A stretch of DNA of 41,826 nucleotides from Frankia nepalensis. GTDB taxonomy: Bacteria; Actinomycetota; Actinomycetes; Frankiales; Frankiaceae. The translations under genes and the position numbers were made by a program. Shown here in pieces: positions 20,051-28,577 of the stretch (within the stretch, counting starts at the first letter, position 1; every line of letters begins with the position of its first letter). The stretch lies in assembly GCF_016786325.1 (NCBI RefSeq), contig NZ_JADWYU010000155.1, positions 1 through 41,826 of the forward strand, in the 5' to 3' direction. Below the pieces are notes generated by a model. It worked only from the letters and a program-made list of their open reading frames with translations. It ran no database searches and was not told the origin of the DNA.

Positions 20051-20737
20051 GGCGCCCCGCTGTCACCCGACGCCGGGGCCGCGACAGCGGCGAAGGCCGC
20101 GCCGCTGGCGGCGGGCCCGGCCGTCTTCGCCACGGCGACGGCGGCGCTGCGCGACGCGCTCACGGCCGTGCGTCCCGAGGTGACCGTCCACGAGACGACC
20201 CCGCCGAGCCGGGTCGCCCCCTACGCGTTCGCGCTGGCCGCCGGCCTGACGAACGACGCCGACGACCTCGCCTCCGGCCGGTTCGTCCTGCTGTTCGATC
20301 CCGCCGGGCACGCCGCCTGGGAGGGCACCGCCCGGATGGTCTGCTACGCGCGGGCCGCCGTGGAGCCGGAGGTGGCCACCGACCCGATGCTGCCCGAGGT
20401 GGCCTGGTCGTGGCTGGTCGAGGCGCTGGCGGCGCACGGCGCCGACGCGCGCGCCCTCGGCGGCACGGTCACCACCACCACGTCACGCCGCTTCGGCCTG
20501 CTCGCCGACGACGGTGACAGCTTCGACGTCGAGGTGCGCTGCTCCTGGTCGCCGGACTGGGCCGAGACGGCTGGCCGCCGCGACGGCCAGCCGCGTCCCG
20601 ACGAGGGGGCGGGCACGCCCTGGTCCGCCCAGGGGACCGCGGCCCACCTGCACGCCTTCGCCGATCTGCTGGCCGCGATGGCTGGGCTGCCGCCCCGCCT
20701 CGCCGGAGTGGTCCCCCTGCCAGGGCGACGCTTCTGA
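20048..20737 (+). CDS. DUF3000 family protein
   Basis: The 229-residue protein matches the actinobacterial DUF3000 family: FATATAALRDALTAVRPEVTVHETTPPSRVAPYAFAL-like start, FVLLFDPAGHAAWEGTARMVCYARA, VAWSWLVEALAAHGA and the FDVEVRCSWSP segment. It is soluble and has no known activity. In mycobacteria and streptomycetes the gene sits directly before RNase D, as here, so the pairing is conserved. No ribosome site precedes the ATG. The C-terminus (TAAHLHAFADLLAAMAGLPPR) completes the family, so the gene is full length. Confidence 0.88.
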   Translation: MGAPLSPDAGAATAAKAAPLAAGPAVFATATAALRDALTAVRPEVTVHETTPPSRVAPYAFALAAGLTNDADDLASGRFVLLFDPAGHAAWEGTARMVCYARAAVEPEVATDPMLPEVAWSWLVEALAAHGADARALGGTVTTTTSRRFGLLADDGDSFDVEVRCSWSPDWAETAGRRDGQPRPDEGAGTPWSAQGTAAHLHAFADLLAAMAGLPPRLAGVVPLPGRRF

Positions 20738-20984
20738 CGCTCGGCGAGACCCCGACGGCACCGCCCGGGACCCACGGTGGCAGCCCGGCCAGGTCGGGCG
20801 AGCCGCGCACATACTCGCCCGACGCCGGTCACGGTCGCGGGTTGCCTCACTACGAAGCGTATAAACGGTACGATTGATCCGCCGAGCGGCCTGCCAACAG
20901 CGGCTTTCACACGTACCATCGCCGATCGTGACGTCGACGGTTCCGAACTCAACACAGCAGCTCAGCGGGGGTGGCAGACCAGAC

Positions 20985-22229
20985 GTGACCGATGCGGCAG
21001 AGCCGGTGTCGCCCGCCGTCACCCCCCTGCTGGAACCGGTCGAGGGCGTACCACCCGTCATCACCGATGCCAAGGCCCTGGCCGAGATCGCCGAGCGACT
21101 CGCCGTCGGCGAGGGGCCGGTGGCGTTCGACGCCGAGCGGGCCTCCGGCTACCGCTACAGCCAGCGCGCCTACCTGGTGCAGATCCGGCGGCGCGGCACC
21201 GGCACGGCGCTCATCGACCCGGTCGCGCTGCCGGATCTCAGCGTCATCCAGGAGAAGGTCAGCTCGGTCGAGTGGGTGCTGCACGCCGCGAGCCAGGATC
21301 TGCCCTGCCTGGCCGAGCTGGGGCTGCGCCCGACCACGCTGTTCGACACCGAGCTCGCCGGCCGGCTGCTCGGCTACGAGCGGGTCGGCCTCGGGATGAT
21401 GGTCGAACGGGTCCTGGGGTTCGGACTGGAGAAGGGGCACTCGGCGGCCGACTGGTCGACCAGGCCGCTGCCGGAGCCGTGGCTGCGCTACGCGGCGCTC
21501 GACGTGGAGCTGCTCGTCGAGCTGCGCGACGCGCTGACGGAGCAGCTCGCCGAGGCGGACAAGCTGGAGTTCGCCCTGCAGGAGTTCGCGGCGATCGTCG
21601 CGGCCCCGCCCCGTGAGCCCCGGGCCGAGCCATGGCGGCGCACCAGCGGCATCCACCGGGCCCGCAGCCGCCGCCAGCTGGCCGCGGTGCGCTCGATGTG
21701 GAACGCCCGGGACAAGATCGCTCGGGCTCGCGACATCGCGCCCGGCCGGGTGCTGCCGGACAGCGCGATCATCGACGCGGTGCTCAACGCTCCCGCGGAC
21801 GCCGGCGAGCTGGTGAAGCTGCCGGTGTTCTCCGGGCCGCGGCTACGCCGCACCGCGAACGTGTGGATGGGGGCGCTGGCCGAGGCGACGGCGCTGCCCG
21901 ACGCCGAGCTGCCGTCGGCGACGGCGTCCGCCAGCGGCGACGGGCTGCCACCCCCCAACCGGTGGGCCGAGCGCGATCCGGTCGCCGCGGCCCGGCTCAC
22001 CCGGGTCCGCGCCGGCCTGAACGCGATCGCGGCCAGGCACACCATGCCGGTGGAGAACCTGATCGAGCCGGCCCTGACCCGGAGGGTGGCCTGGTCGCCG
22101 CCGAGCGAGCCGACGGCGGCGAACGTGGCGGAGCTGCTGCGCGCCGGTGGCGCCCGCCCCTGGCAGGTCGCCCTCACCGCCACCGTGATCGCCGGTGCCC
22201 TGCCGGATCCGGCTGCCACCGCCGGCTAG
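20985..22229 (+). CDS. rnd: Ribonuclease D family 3'-5' exonuclease with HRDC domain
   Basis: The 414-residue protein carries a DEDDy exonuclease domain and an HRDC domain. Catalytic residues are Asp49 and Glu51 (FDAERAS), Asp105 (AASQDLPCL), and Tyr169 with Asp173 (YAALDVELL). HRDC begins near RARDIAPGRVLPDSAIIDA. It would trim 3' ends of structured RNAs such as tRNA precursors. The GTG at 20985 is used; a GGGGGTGG lies about 10 nt upstream. A GTG at 20928 is in frame and possible. It follows DUF3000 by 247 bp, in which a degenerate TACG-N3-CGTA palindrome occurs at 20851-20861. Confidence 0.9.
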   Translation: MTDAAEPVSPAVTPLLEPVEGVPPVITDAKALAEIAERLAVGEGPVAFDAERASGYRYSQRAYLVQIRRRGTGTALIDPVALPDLSVIQEKVSSVEWVLHAASQDLPCLAELGLRPTTLFDTELAGRLLGYERVGLGMMVERVLGFGLEKGHSAADWSTRPLPEPWLRYAALDVELLVELRDALTEQLAEADKLEFALQEFAAIVAAPPREPRAEPWRRTSGIHRARSRRQLAAVRSMWNARDKIARARDIAPGRVLPDSAIIDAVLNAPADAGELVKLPVFSGPRLRRTANVWMGALAEATALPDAELPSATASASGDGLPPPNRWAERDPVAAARLTRVRAGLNAIAARHTMPVENLIEPALTRRVAWSPPSEPTAANVAELLRAGGARPWQVALTATVIAGALPDPAATAG

Positions 22230-22369
22230 CGCCGGGACGGCGTGGTCGCGCCGGCCGACGTCGCCGCCGCCGGGCGGCCTGGCGCCCGCGGCGCGTCCCG
22301 GCTTGGTCCGAGATGTCCGCCGTGCGCGAACCCGGGCACGATCCATGGGCGCCGCTGGTTGGTCGCGGC

Positions 22370-23383
22370 ATGAGCGATGATGTCGTGTCCGGCGGCGCGC
22401 CAGAGGACGCGGCCGCGCACGAGGCGGCCGCGGAGCAGGAGGCCGCGGCCGAGCACGAGGCCGCCGAGCACGAGGCTCTCGACGCCTACTCGGCGGCCGT
22501 CGTCCACGTCGCCCGCACGGTGCTGCCCAGCGTCGCGAGCCTGCGCGTGCGCGGCCGGCGGGGGCAGGGGGCCGGCAGCGCGAGCGTGCTGACCGCCGAC
22601 GGGTTCCTGTTGACCAGCGCGCACGTCGTCGAGGGCGCCGACCAGGCCGAGGCCACCTTCACCGACGGCGCCGACGTCACCGCCGACGTCATCGGCCGCG
22701 ACCCGCTGTCCGACCTGGCGGTGCTGCGGGCGCGCGGCGCGGTGCCGCCACCGGTGACACTCGGCGACGCCGGCCGGCTGAAGGTCGGCCAACTGGTCGT
22801 CGCGCTGGGCAACCCGCTCGGCCTGGCCGGCAGCGTCACCGCCGGCATCGTCTCCGCCCTGGGACGGTCGCTGCCGACCAAGGCGGGCCGGGTCGTCGAC
22901 GAGGTGATCCAGACCGACGCCGCGCTCAACCCGGGCAACAGCGGCGGCGTGCTCGCCGACAGCCGAGGCCGGATGGTCGGCGTCAACACGGCGGTGGCCG
23001 GGGTCGGCCTCGGCCTCGCCGTCCCGATCAACGAAACCACCCGCGGGCTGATCGCCACCCTGATGCGCCACGGCCGGGTGCGTCGCGCCTGGCTCGGCAT
23101 CGCGGGCGGCCAGGCGCCGCTGCCGCCGGCGCTCGCCGCCAAGGTGGGCCGGCGCAGCGGCCTGCGCGTGGCCCAGGTCGTCGAGGGCAGCCCGGCCGAA
23201 CGCGCCGGCCTGCGTCGCGGCGACGTCGTCCTGTCCGTCGACGGGCAGCGGATCGACACCAGCACCGCGATCCAGCGCCTCATGGTCGAGCACGCCATCG
23301 GCCGCCGCCTGGAGGTCACCGTCTGGCGCAACGGCGCCCTGGTCGACGTCGTCGCCGTGCCCCGTGAGCTCACCGACGCCTGA
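22370..23383 (+). CDS. HtrA-like serine protease with PDZ domain, no export signal
   Basis: The 337-residue S1C protease has the full triad: His85 (TSAHVVEG), Asp115 (DPLSDLAVLR) and Ser191 (NPGNSGG). A single PDZ domain occupies about residues 245-335 (VAQVVEGSPAERAGLRRGDVVL). Unlike typical HtrA/DegP proteins there is no signal peptide or membrane helix. Residues 12-40 are an Ala/Glu/His-rich helix that may form a coiled coil. It may therefore act in the cytoplasm on misfolded or signalling proteins. The start is uncertain; an ATG at 22313 would add 19 residues and neither has a good ribosome site. Confidence 0.88.
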   Translation: MSDDVVSGGAPEDAAAHEAAAEQEAAAEHEAAEHEALDAYSAAVVHVARTVLPSVASLRVRGRRGQGAGSASVLTADGFLLTSAHVVEGADQAEATFTDGADVTADVIGRDPLSDLAVLRARGAVPPPVTLGDAGRLKVGQLVVALGNPLGLAGSVTAGIVSALGRSLPTKAGRVVDEVIQTDAALNPGNSGGVLADSRGRMVGVNTAVAGVGLGLAVPINETTRGLIATLMRHGRVRRAWLGIAGGQAPLPPALAAKVGRRSGLRVAQVVEGSPAERAGLRRGDVVLSVDGQRIDTSTAIQRLMVEHAIGRRLEVTVWRNGALVDVVAVPRELTDA

Positions 23384-23534
23384 CAGACACACCGACACAC
23401 CGACCCGCCCCCGGGCCGCGGCGCCGGACGCGCGCCGGGCTGGAGGACGCGGAGGCGGGCAGGCCCTGCCGGCCGGCCCGGTCTGGCACGATGCGGTCGG
23501 GTCCCGGTCGGCTTTCCCCGAAGGAGAGATCACG

Positions 23535-23675
23535 ATGTGTCAGCCCGTCCGCTGCGCCACCTGCGGCAAGACCACCTGGGCCGGCTGCGGCGACCACGTG
23601 GAGCAGGTGCGCGCGAGAGTGCCCGCCGACCAGTGGTGCCCGGGCCACGAGGAGCAGCCGACGACGCCGCGGTAG
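23535..23675 (+). CDS. Small Cys-rich conserved protein (46 residues)
   Basis: The protein has five cysteines: CQPVRCATCGKTTWAGCGDH and a later WCPGH. The CxxC pairs and the terminal CxxH suit binding of one zinc ion. AAGGAGA lies 8 nt before the ATG. Short proteins of nearly this sequence are common in actinobacteria and I recognise the CGKTTWAGCG pattern, but no function is known. It follows the HtrA-like gene by 151 bp on the same strand. Confidence 0.72.
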   Translation: MCQPVRCATCGKTTWAGCGDHVEQVRARVPADQWCPGHEEQPTTPR

Positions 23676-23714
23676 CGCCACGACGCGCCGCGACACCTCC
23701 TGAACGAGGCTCAG

Positions 23715-23735
23715 CGCGCGCGAGGGGCCCTCGCG
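23715..23735. terminator. Bidirectional terminator hairpin
   Basis: Two perfect 10-bp arms (CGCGCGAGGG and CCCTCGCGCG) flank a single G, between the convergent Cys-rich protein gene and fadB. It can serve either strand. Confidence 0.6.
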
Positions 23736-23781
23736 CGGTTGGCGAGGACCCCTCCCGTGCCGCTCGGCGCCGTCGAGCCGT

Positions 23782-26007
23782 TCAGTGGACCGTGGCCACG
23801 CCCGGCGGGCTGAAGCGCCGGCCGGCGATCTTCTCGCTGACGCCGGCACGGTCCAGGTACGGCGTGATGCCGCCCAGGTGGAACGGCCAGCCGGCACCGA
23901 GGATCATGCAAAGGTCGACGTCGGCGGCCTCGGCGACGACGCCCTCGTCCAGCAGCAGCCGGATCTCCTGGGCGAGCGCCGCGAGGGCCGAGGAACGGAC
24001 CTCGTCGCCGCTCGGGGCGAGCCCCGACCCCGCGGCCGCGCCGAATCCGGCCGACGAGCCGCGGGCGAGCGCCGCCGCCTCCTCGTCGACGACCTGCGTG
24101 CCGTCCGGACCGGTCGTGTAGATGCTCGTCTTGCCGGCGGCGACCACCCGGGCGAGGCCCGCCGGGTCGCGGAACCGGTCAGGGAACGCCTCGTGCAGCG
24201 TCTCGGCGACGTGCAGCGCCACCGGCGGGCCGACCAGCGTGAGCAGGGTCAGCGGTGACATCGGCAGGCCCAGCGGATCGAGCGCGGTGTCCGCCTCGGC
24301 GACGGGCGTGCCCGCCTCGATCGCGCCCAGCACCTCGCCCAGGAAGCGGGTGAGCAGCCGGTTGACGACGAACGCCGGCGCGTCCTTGACGAGCACCGCG
24401 TTCTTGCCGAGGCTCTTGGCCACCGCCAGCGTCGTGGCGACAGACGCGTCGTCGGTCTTCGCGGCCCGCACCACCTCGACGAGCGGCAGCACCGCCACCG
24501 GGTTGAAGAAGTGCAGCCCGGCGACCCGCTCCGGATGGGCCAGGCCCGCGGCCATCTCGGACACCGACAGCGCGGACGTGTTCGTGAGCAGCAGCGCGTC
24601 CGGCCGGACGACCGCCTCCAACTCGCCCAGCACGGCCTTCTTGACCTTCAGATCCTCGAAGACGGCCTCGATGACGAGATCGGCGTCGGCGAACGCGTCC
24701 TTGGTCAGCGACCCGGTGACCAGCGCCCGCAGGCGGTTGGCCTTGTCGGCCGACACCCGCCCGCGCGACCGCAGGTTCTCGATCTCCTGGTGGACGTAGC
24801 CGACGCCCCTGTCCAGGCGGGCCTGGTCGAGGTCGGTGAGCACGACCGGCACCTCGAGGCGCTGGGCGAACAGCAGGGCCAGCTGTCCCGCCATCAGCCC
24901 GGCGCCGACGACACCGACCTTCGTCACCGGACGGGCCAGCGACCTGTCCGGCCCGCCGACCGGCTTGCGGGCGCGCTTCTGCGTCAGGTCGAAGGCGTAG
25001 AGGCTGGCGGCCAGCTCGTCGGAGACCGCCAGGTCCGCCAGCGCCGTCGTCTCGGCGGCGTAGCCGGCCTCGCGGTCGGCCGTCTCGGCCAGGGCCATCA
25101 GCTCGAGGGCCCGGTAGGCGGCGGGAGCGGAGCCGTGCAGCCTGGCGTCGGCGAGCGCCTGGCCGCGCGCGAGCGCGTCCGCCCACGCCTGGCCGCGCGC
25201 GACGACCGGACGGGCCGCTCGCGGGTCGGCGATGCCGTCTGACAGCCCCCGGCCGCGCGAGGCTTCGCCATCGTCGCGCGCCTGTTCGCCGAGGCCGCGC
25301 AGCACCCGGCCGACCCAGGCGAGCGCCTCCTCGAGGAAGTCCGCGGGCTCCAGCAGGATGTCGGCCAGCCCCAGCTTCGCCGCCTGCGGCCCCTTGAGGG
25401 TGCGGTTGGTGTTGAGCGGGTTCTCGATCGCCAGCGTGACCGCCGCCTCGGCGCCGACCAGGTTCGGCAGCAGCTGGGTGCCTCCCCAGCCGGGTACCAG
25501 TCCGAGGAACACCTCGGGCAGCGCGACGACCGGGATGCCGGCGGAGAACGCCCGGTAGTCGCAGTGCAGCGCGAGCTCCAGGCCACCGCCCATCGCCGCG
25601 CCGTTGACCAGCGCGAACGTGGGAACCTTGCGGTTGCCGAGACGGCCCTCGCCGACCCGGCGCAGCGCCCGGTGGCCCAGCTCGCCGAGCGCCTCGATCG
25701 CGGGACGGATCTGGTCCGGGTCGGTCAGCGACGACCGGAACGCCAGGTCCGCGCCCACGCAGAAGATGAACGGCTTGCCGGTGACGGCGACCGCGGCGAC
25801 CGGCGGGGTGTGGGTCTCGATCTCGTCGACCGCCGCGAGCAGCTCGCGCAGCCCGGCCGGGCCGAACGTGTTGGGCCGGGTGTGGTCATGCCCGTTGTCG
25901 AGCGTGATCAGGGCCACCGGGCCGTCGACCCCGGGAAGCTGGGCGTAGCGGACGTAGGCGTGCGTGACGACCTCGTCCGGAAAGTCCAGCGCGACTTTCG
26001 TGCTCAT
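23782..26007 (-). CDS. fadB: Bifunctional enoyl-CoA hydratase / 3-hydroxyacyl-CoA dehydrogenase (FadB/FadJ type)
   Basis: The 741-residue protein performs two steps of fatty acid beta-oxidation. The N-terminal crotonase domain has FCVGADLAFR, GAAMGGGLELALHCDYR and PEVFLGLVPGWGGTQLLP, including both active-site Glu residues. The dehydrogenase part starts at VGVVGAGLMAGQLALLFAQ (NAD-binding) and has the catalytic His in GLHFFNPVAVLPLVEVV. A C-terminal 3HCDH domain follows. The ATG at 26007 has GGAG 7 nt upstream. The frame stays open upstream through the repeat region, but that sequence is repeat-derived and Arg/Pro-rich, so I exclude it. It is downstream of fadA. Confidence 0.93.
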   Translation of the reverse strand: MSTKVALDFPDEVVTHAYVRYAQLPGVDGPVALITLDNGHDHTRPNTFGPAGLRELLAAVDEIETHTPPVAAVAVTGKPFIFCVGADLAFRSSLTDPDQIRPAIEALGELGHRALRRVGEGRLGNRKVPTFALVNGAAMGGGLELALHCDYRAFSAGIPVVALPEVFLGLVPGWGGTQLLPNLVGAEAAVTLAIENPLNTNRTLKGPQAAKLGLADILLEPADFLEEALAWVGRVLRGLGEQARDDGEASRGRGLSDGIADPRAARPVVARGQAWADALARGQALADARLHGSAPAAYRALELMALAETADREAGYAAETTALADLAVSDELAASLYAFDLTQKRARKPVGGPDRSLARPVTKVGVVGAGLMAGQLALLFAQRLEVPVVLTDLDQARLDRGVGYVHQEIENLRSRGRVSADKANRLRALVTGSLTKDAFADADLVIEAVFEDLKVKKAVLGELEAVVRPDALLLTNTSALSVSEMAAGLAHPERVAGLHFFNPVAVLPLVEVVRAAKTDDASVATTLAVAKSLGKNAVLVKDAPAFVVNRLLTRFLGEVLGAIEAGTPVAEADTALDPLGLPMSPLTLLTLVGPPVALHVAETLHEAFPDRFRDPAGLARVVAAGKTSIYTTGPDGTQVVDEEAAALARGSSAGFGAAAGSGLAPSGDEVRSSALAALAQEIRLLLDEGVVAEAADVDLCMILGAGWPFHLGGITPYLDRAGVSEKIAGRRFSPPGVATVH

Positions 26008-26190
26008 GCTGTGGCTCCGTATCTCTGGTTCGCTCCGTCCGGGCGCGACGCTCCGGCCCCGTCCTCGCTGCGCTCCGACGGGACCTCCGCGCCGCGTCCT
26101 CCTCCGCGAACGTGCGCTCCGGCGACCTCCGCTGCGGCCCCCCTTGCCTCGCTTCGCTCGCAAGGGGGGCCTCCGCGCAGGCACGCCTAC

Positions 26191-26244
26191 GCGCCAGCTC
26201 GGTTGCTTAACGTTGTGACGTCGCGGATCGGGGTACTGATGGGG
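26191..26244. repeat. 54-bp direct repeat, copy 1
   Basis: This copy is identical to 26296-26349, offset 105 bp, and starts GCGCCAGCTCGGTTGC. Flanking sequence is also similar, so the whole unit is about 105 bp including a hairpin. It lies in the gap between fadA and fadB. Confidence 0.85.
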
Positions 26245-26295
26245 CCCGGCCACCTCGCTTCTCTCGCAAGGGGGCCTCCGCGGAGGCGCGCCTGC

Positions 26296-26349
26296 GCGCC
26301 AGCTCGGTTGCTTAACGTTGTGACGTCGCGGATCGGGGTACTGATGGGG
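26296..26349. repeat. 54-bp direct repeat, copy 2
   Basis: Exact second copy of 26191-26244. The 105-bp period is a multiple of three, so both copies read in the same frame as fadB, which explains the long open frame upstream of that gene. Confidence 0.85.
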
Positions 26350-26439
26350 GCCGTCCACCTCGCTTCGCTCGGGGACGGGCCTCCGCGGGCACGTCTCCGC
26401 GCCGTTTGGTGAGTTCCAGCGTCGGGCGTGGGTCCGGCA

Positions 26440-27642
26440 TCAGGCGTTGAAGTGCGGGTTCTCCCAGATGGTGGTCGCGCCCATCCCGAAGCCGACGCAC
26501 ATCGCGGTCAGGCCGTAGCGCACCTCGGGGTGCTCCTCGAACTCGCGGGCGAGCTGTGTCATCAGCCGCACTCCGGAGCTCGCCAACGGGTGGCCGAACG
26601 CGATCGCGCCCCCGTAGGGGTTGACCCGCGGGTCGTCGTCCGCGAGGCCGAAGTGGTCGAGAAACGCCAGCACCTGCACCGCGAACGCCTCGTTCAGCTC
26701 GAACAGGCCGATGTCGTCGATCGTGAGGCCCGTGCGGGCGAGCGCCTTCTCGGTCGACGGGATCGGACCCACGCCCATCACCGCGGGCGACACACCGGCG
26801 AAGCCGAAGCCGACGAGCGTCATCTTCTTCGTCAGGCCGAGTTCCTCGACGACGTCCGCGGCGGCCAGGACGCAGCCGGTGGCGCCGTCGTTGATGCCGG
26901 CGGAGTTCCCGGCCGTCACCCGGCCGTGCGGGCGGAACGGGGTCTTCAGGCCCGCCAGGCCCTCGACGGTGGTGCCGGGGCGGGGCGGCTCGTCGACCGT
27001 CACGTACTCCCAGCCGGTGGTGGCATGGCGGGCCGCGACCGGCACGAGGTCGGGCTGGATCCTGCCGTCGGCGTAGGCCTTCGCGACCTTCTCCTGGGAG
27101 GCGGCGGCGTAGGCGTCGGCACGCGCCTTCGTGATGTCCGGGTAGCGGTCGTGCACGTTCTCGGCGGTCATGCCCATGACCAGCGCGGACGGGTCGACCA
27201 GCTTCTCGGAGACGAAGCGGGGGTTGGGGTCGACGCCCTCGCCCATCGGGTGACGGCCCATGTGCTCCACGCCGCCGGCGATCGCGACGTCGTAGGCGCC
27301 GATCCCGATCGCGGACGCGGTGGTGGTCACCGCGGTCACGGCGCCGGCGCACATCCGGTCGATCGCGTAGCCGGGCACCGTTTCCGGTAGCCCGGACAGG
27401 ATCCCGGCGACACGCCCGATCGTCAGCCCCTGGTCGCCGATCTGGGTGGTCGCGGCGATCGCGACGTCGTCGACCCGCTCCGGCGGCAGTGACGGGTTTC
27501 GGCGCAGCAACTCCCGGATGACCCGGACGACCAGATCGTCGGCGCGGGTCTCTGCGTATACCCCCTTGGCCTTACCAAACGGGGTACGTACCCCGTCGAC
27601 GAACACGACGTCGCGGATGGCACCGCGGGATGCCTTGAACAC
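26440..27642 (-). CDS. fadA: Acetyl-CoA acetyltransferase / 3-ketoacyl-CoA thiolase
   Basis: The 400-residue thiolase cleaves 3-ketoacyl-CoA in beta-oxidation. The nucleophile Cys98 is in DRMCAGAVTAV, His351 in GGAIAFGHPLASSG and the second Cys382 in GLTAMCVGFGMGAT, so all active-site residues are present. The NEAF motif appears in FELNEAFAVQVLAF. The GTG at 27642 has GGGGAGGA 4 nt upstream. It precedes fadB on the same strand with a 432-bp repeat-filled gap, so the pair may be cotranscribed or separately initiated. The N-terminal coding segment (27550-27600) uses AT-ending codons such as GTA and TTT, unlike the rest. Confidence 0.93.
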   Translation of the reverse strand: MFKASRGAIRDVVFVDGVRTPFGKAKGVYAETRADDLVVRVIRELLRRNPSLPPERVDDVAIAATTQIGDQGLTIGRVAGILSGLPETVPGYAIDRMCAGAVTAVTTTASAIGIGAYDVAIAGGVEHMGRHPMGEGVDPNPRFVSEKLVDPSALVMGMTAENVHDRYPDITKARADAYAAASQEKVAKAYADGRIQPDLVPVAARHATTGWEYVTVDEPPRPGTTVEGLAGLKTPFRPHGRVTAGNSAGINDGATGCVLAAADVVEELGLTKKMTLVGFGFAGVSPAVMGVGPIPSTEKALARTGLTIDDIGLFELNEAFAVQVLAFLDHFGLADDDPRVNPYGGAIAFGHPLASSGVRLMTQLAREFEEHPEVRYGLTAMCVGFGMGATTIWENPHFNA

Positions 27643-27728
27643 AGCGTCCTCCCCGGCGAGAACGATCGGCTGACAGCGCGACGCCCGGTGGTGGCCCGGC
27701 GGCGCATCGCCAGCCTACGGCAGAGTTA

Positions 27729-27750
27729 CCGATGAGTAGATAACTTCCGC
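27729..27750. promoter_or_regulatory. Imperfect palindrome upstream of fadA
   Basis: AGTTA and TAACT arms 12 nt apart lie about 90 bp upstream of fadA in an AT-rich patch. TetR-type fatty acid regulators use sites of this kind, but the arms are short and the match is weak. Confidence 0.25.
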
Positions 27751-27793
27751 TACGCCCGTTCCATGCCCGGCGGGGACCGTCATCAGACGACCA

Positions 27794-27825
27794 GGGGCCC
27801 GCTCCGGACGTCCGGAGCGGGCCCC
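27794..27825 (-). terminator. Strong terminator after the Tyr/Gly-rich membrane protein
   Basis: Perfect 15-bp arms (27794-27808 and 27811-27825) around CG form the most stable simple hairpin in this area. It lies 39 bp past the stop of the minus-strand membrane protein gene and upstream of fadA. Confidence 0.75.
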
Positions 27826-27863
27826 CTCCCGGGAGGTCACCGCGCGACCCACCCGAGTGGCGA

Positions 27864-28490
27864 TCAGATGTTCTGCAGGCAGTCCGTCTCGCCGTCCTTG
27901 CCGATCAGGTAGACGAGCTCCTGGGAGTTGGCGCGGGTCACGGTGACCGCCACCGCGCGGGTCGTGCCGAGCGCGGTCTTGGAGACGGAGTACCCGGTGA
28001 CCTTGTACTTGGCGATGGGGCCTTCGTCCGTGTCCTGCTGGCGCATCGAGGCGGCGTACGCGTCGACCGGGCCACGGTCCCTCACCGACGAGCACAGCCG
28101 GTTGTAGGCCTGCTCATAGCGGCCGGCCTTCACGTCGCCCAGGTAGTCGCCGACCAGGGTCTTCGGCCCGGAACCCACCTTGAGCAGCAGGGTGATCCCG
28201 GTCGCGCAGCCGCCGAGCAGGAGCACCACGAACAGGACGACGGGCAGGACCCAGCGCCGCCGCTTCTTCGGCGCGGGCCCGCCCGGGGCCGCGCCGGGAT
28301 AGCCGGGCGCCCCGTAGCCGGGCTGCGCGCCGTAGCCGGGCGCCCCGTAGCCAGGCGCCGCGCCGTACCCAGGAGCGCCGTACCCGGGAGCACCGGGCCC
28401 GGGAGTGCTGTGCCCGGGCGCGCCATACCCGGGCTGGCCCGGGTAGCCGGGCTGGCCGGCGTAACCCGCCTGCTGGCCATACTGACTCAC
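27864..28490 (-). CDS. One-pass membrane protein with Gly/Tyr/Pro-rich N-terminus and an extracellular domain
   Basis: The 208-residue protein starts with about 70 residues of GYGAPG-type repeats on the cytoplasmic side, then KKRRR, a transmembrane helix (about 80-103) and an outside domain of about 100 residues. That domain begins TLVGDYLGDVKAGRYEQAYNRLC and has two cysteines (133 and 204) that could form a disulfide. It resembles DUF4878/NTF2-like domains. The neighbour upstream has the same plan and both cysteines. The GTG start has GGAGGA 4 nt before it. The function is unknown. Confidence 0.78.
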   Translation of the reverse strand: MSQYGQQAGYAGQPGYPGQPGYGAPGHSTPGPGAPGYGAPGYGAAPGYGAPGYGAQPGYGAPGYPGAAPGGPAPKKRRRWVLPVVLFVVLLLGGCATGITLLLKVGSGPKTLVGDYLGDVKAGRYEQAYNRLCSSVRDRGPVDAYAASMRQQDTDEGPIAKYKVTGYSVSKTALGTTRAVAVTVTRANSQELVYLIGKDGETDCLQNI

Positions 28491-28577
28491 AAGATCCTCC
28501 GGAAGACGGCGTCCAATGGCCTCCGGCCAGAACGCGGCGCTCTCGTCCTCGCCAGGCGGCGACGATCCGTACTGTGC

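Larger units (their letters stand above)
26055..26381. repeat. Array of four related hairpins with a shared loop and tail
   Basis: Four units share a loop like CCTCGCTTCGCTC and a tail CCTCCGCG: about 26055-26085, 26136-26171, 26243-26276 and 26349-26381. Their stems differ in sequence yet still pair (CCCGTC/GACGGG; an 11-bp perfect stem with CCCCCCTTG; CCGTCC/GGACGG). The third unit is degraded to about 5 bp. This looks like a dispersed palindromic element family rather than chance. Confidence 0.7.

Noticed and set aside
26191-26349. CRISPR array or transposon end suggested by the direct repeats
   Set aside because: There are only two exact copies, no regular spacers, no cas genes and no transposase.
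26008-26358. In-frame N-terminal extension of fadB by 117 codons
   Set aside because: The extension consists of hairpin and repeat sequence, is Arg/Pro-rich and lacks family similarity. The ATG at 26007 has a good ribosome site and fits the crotonase domain start.
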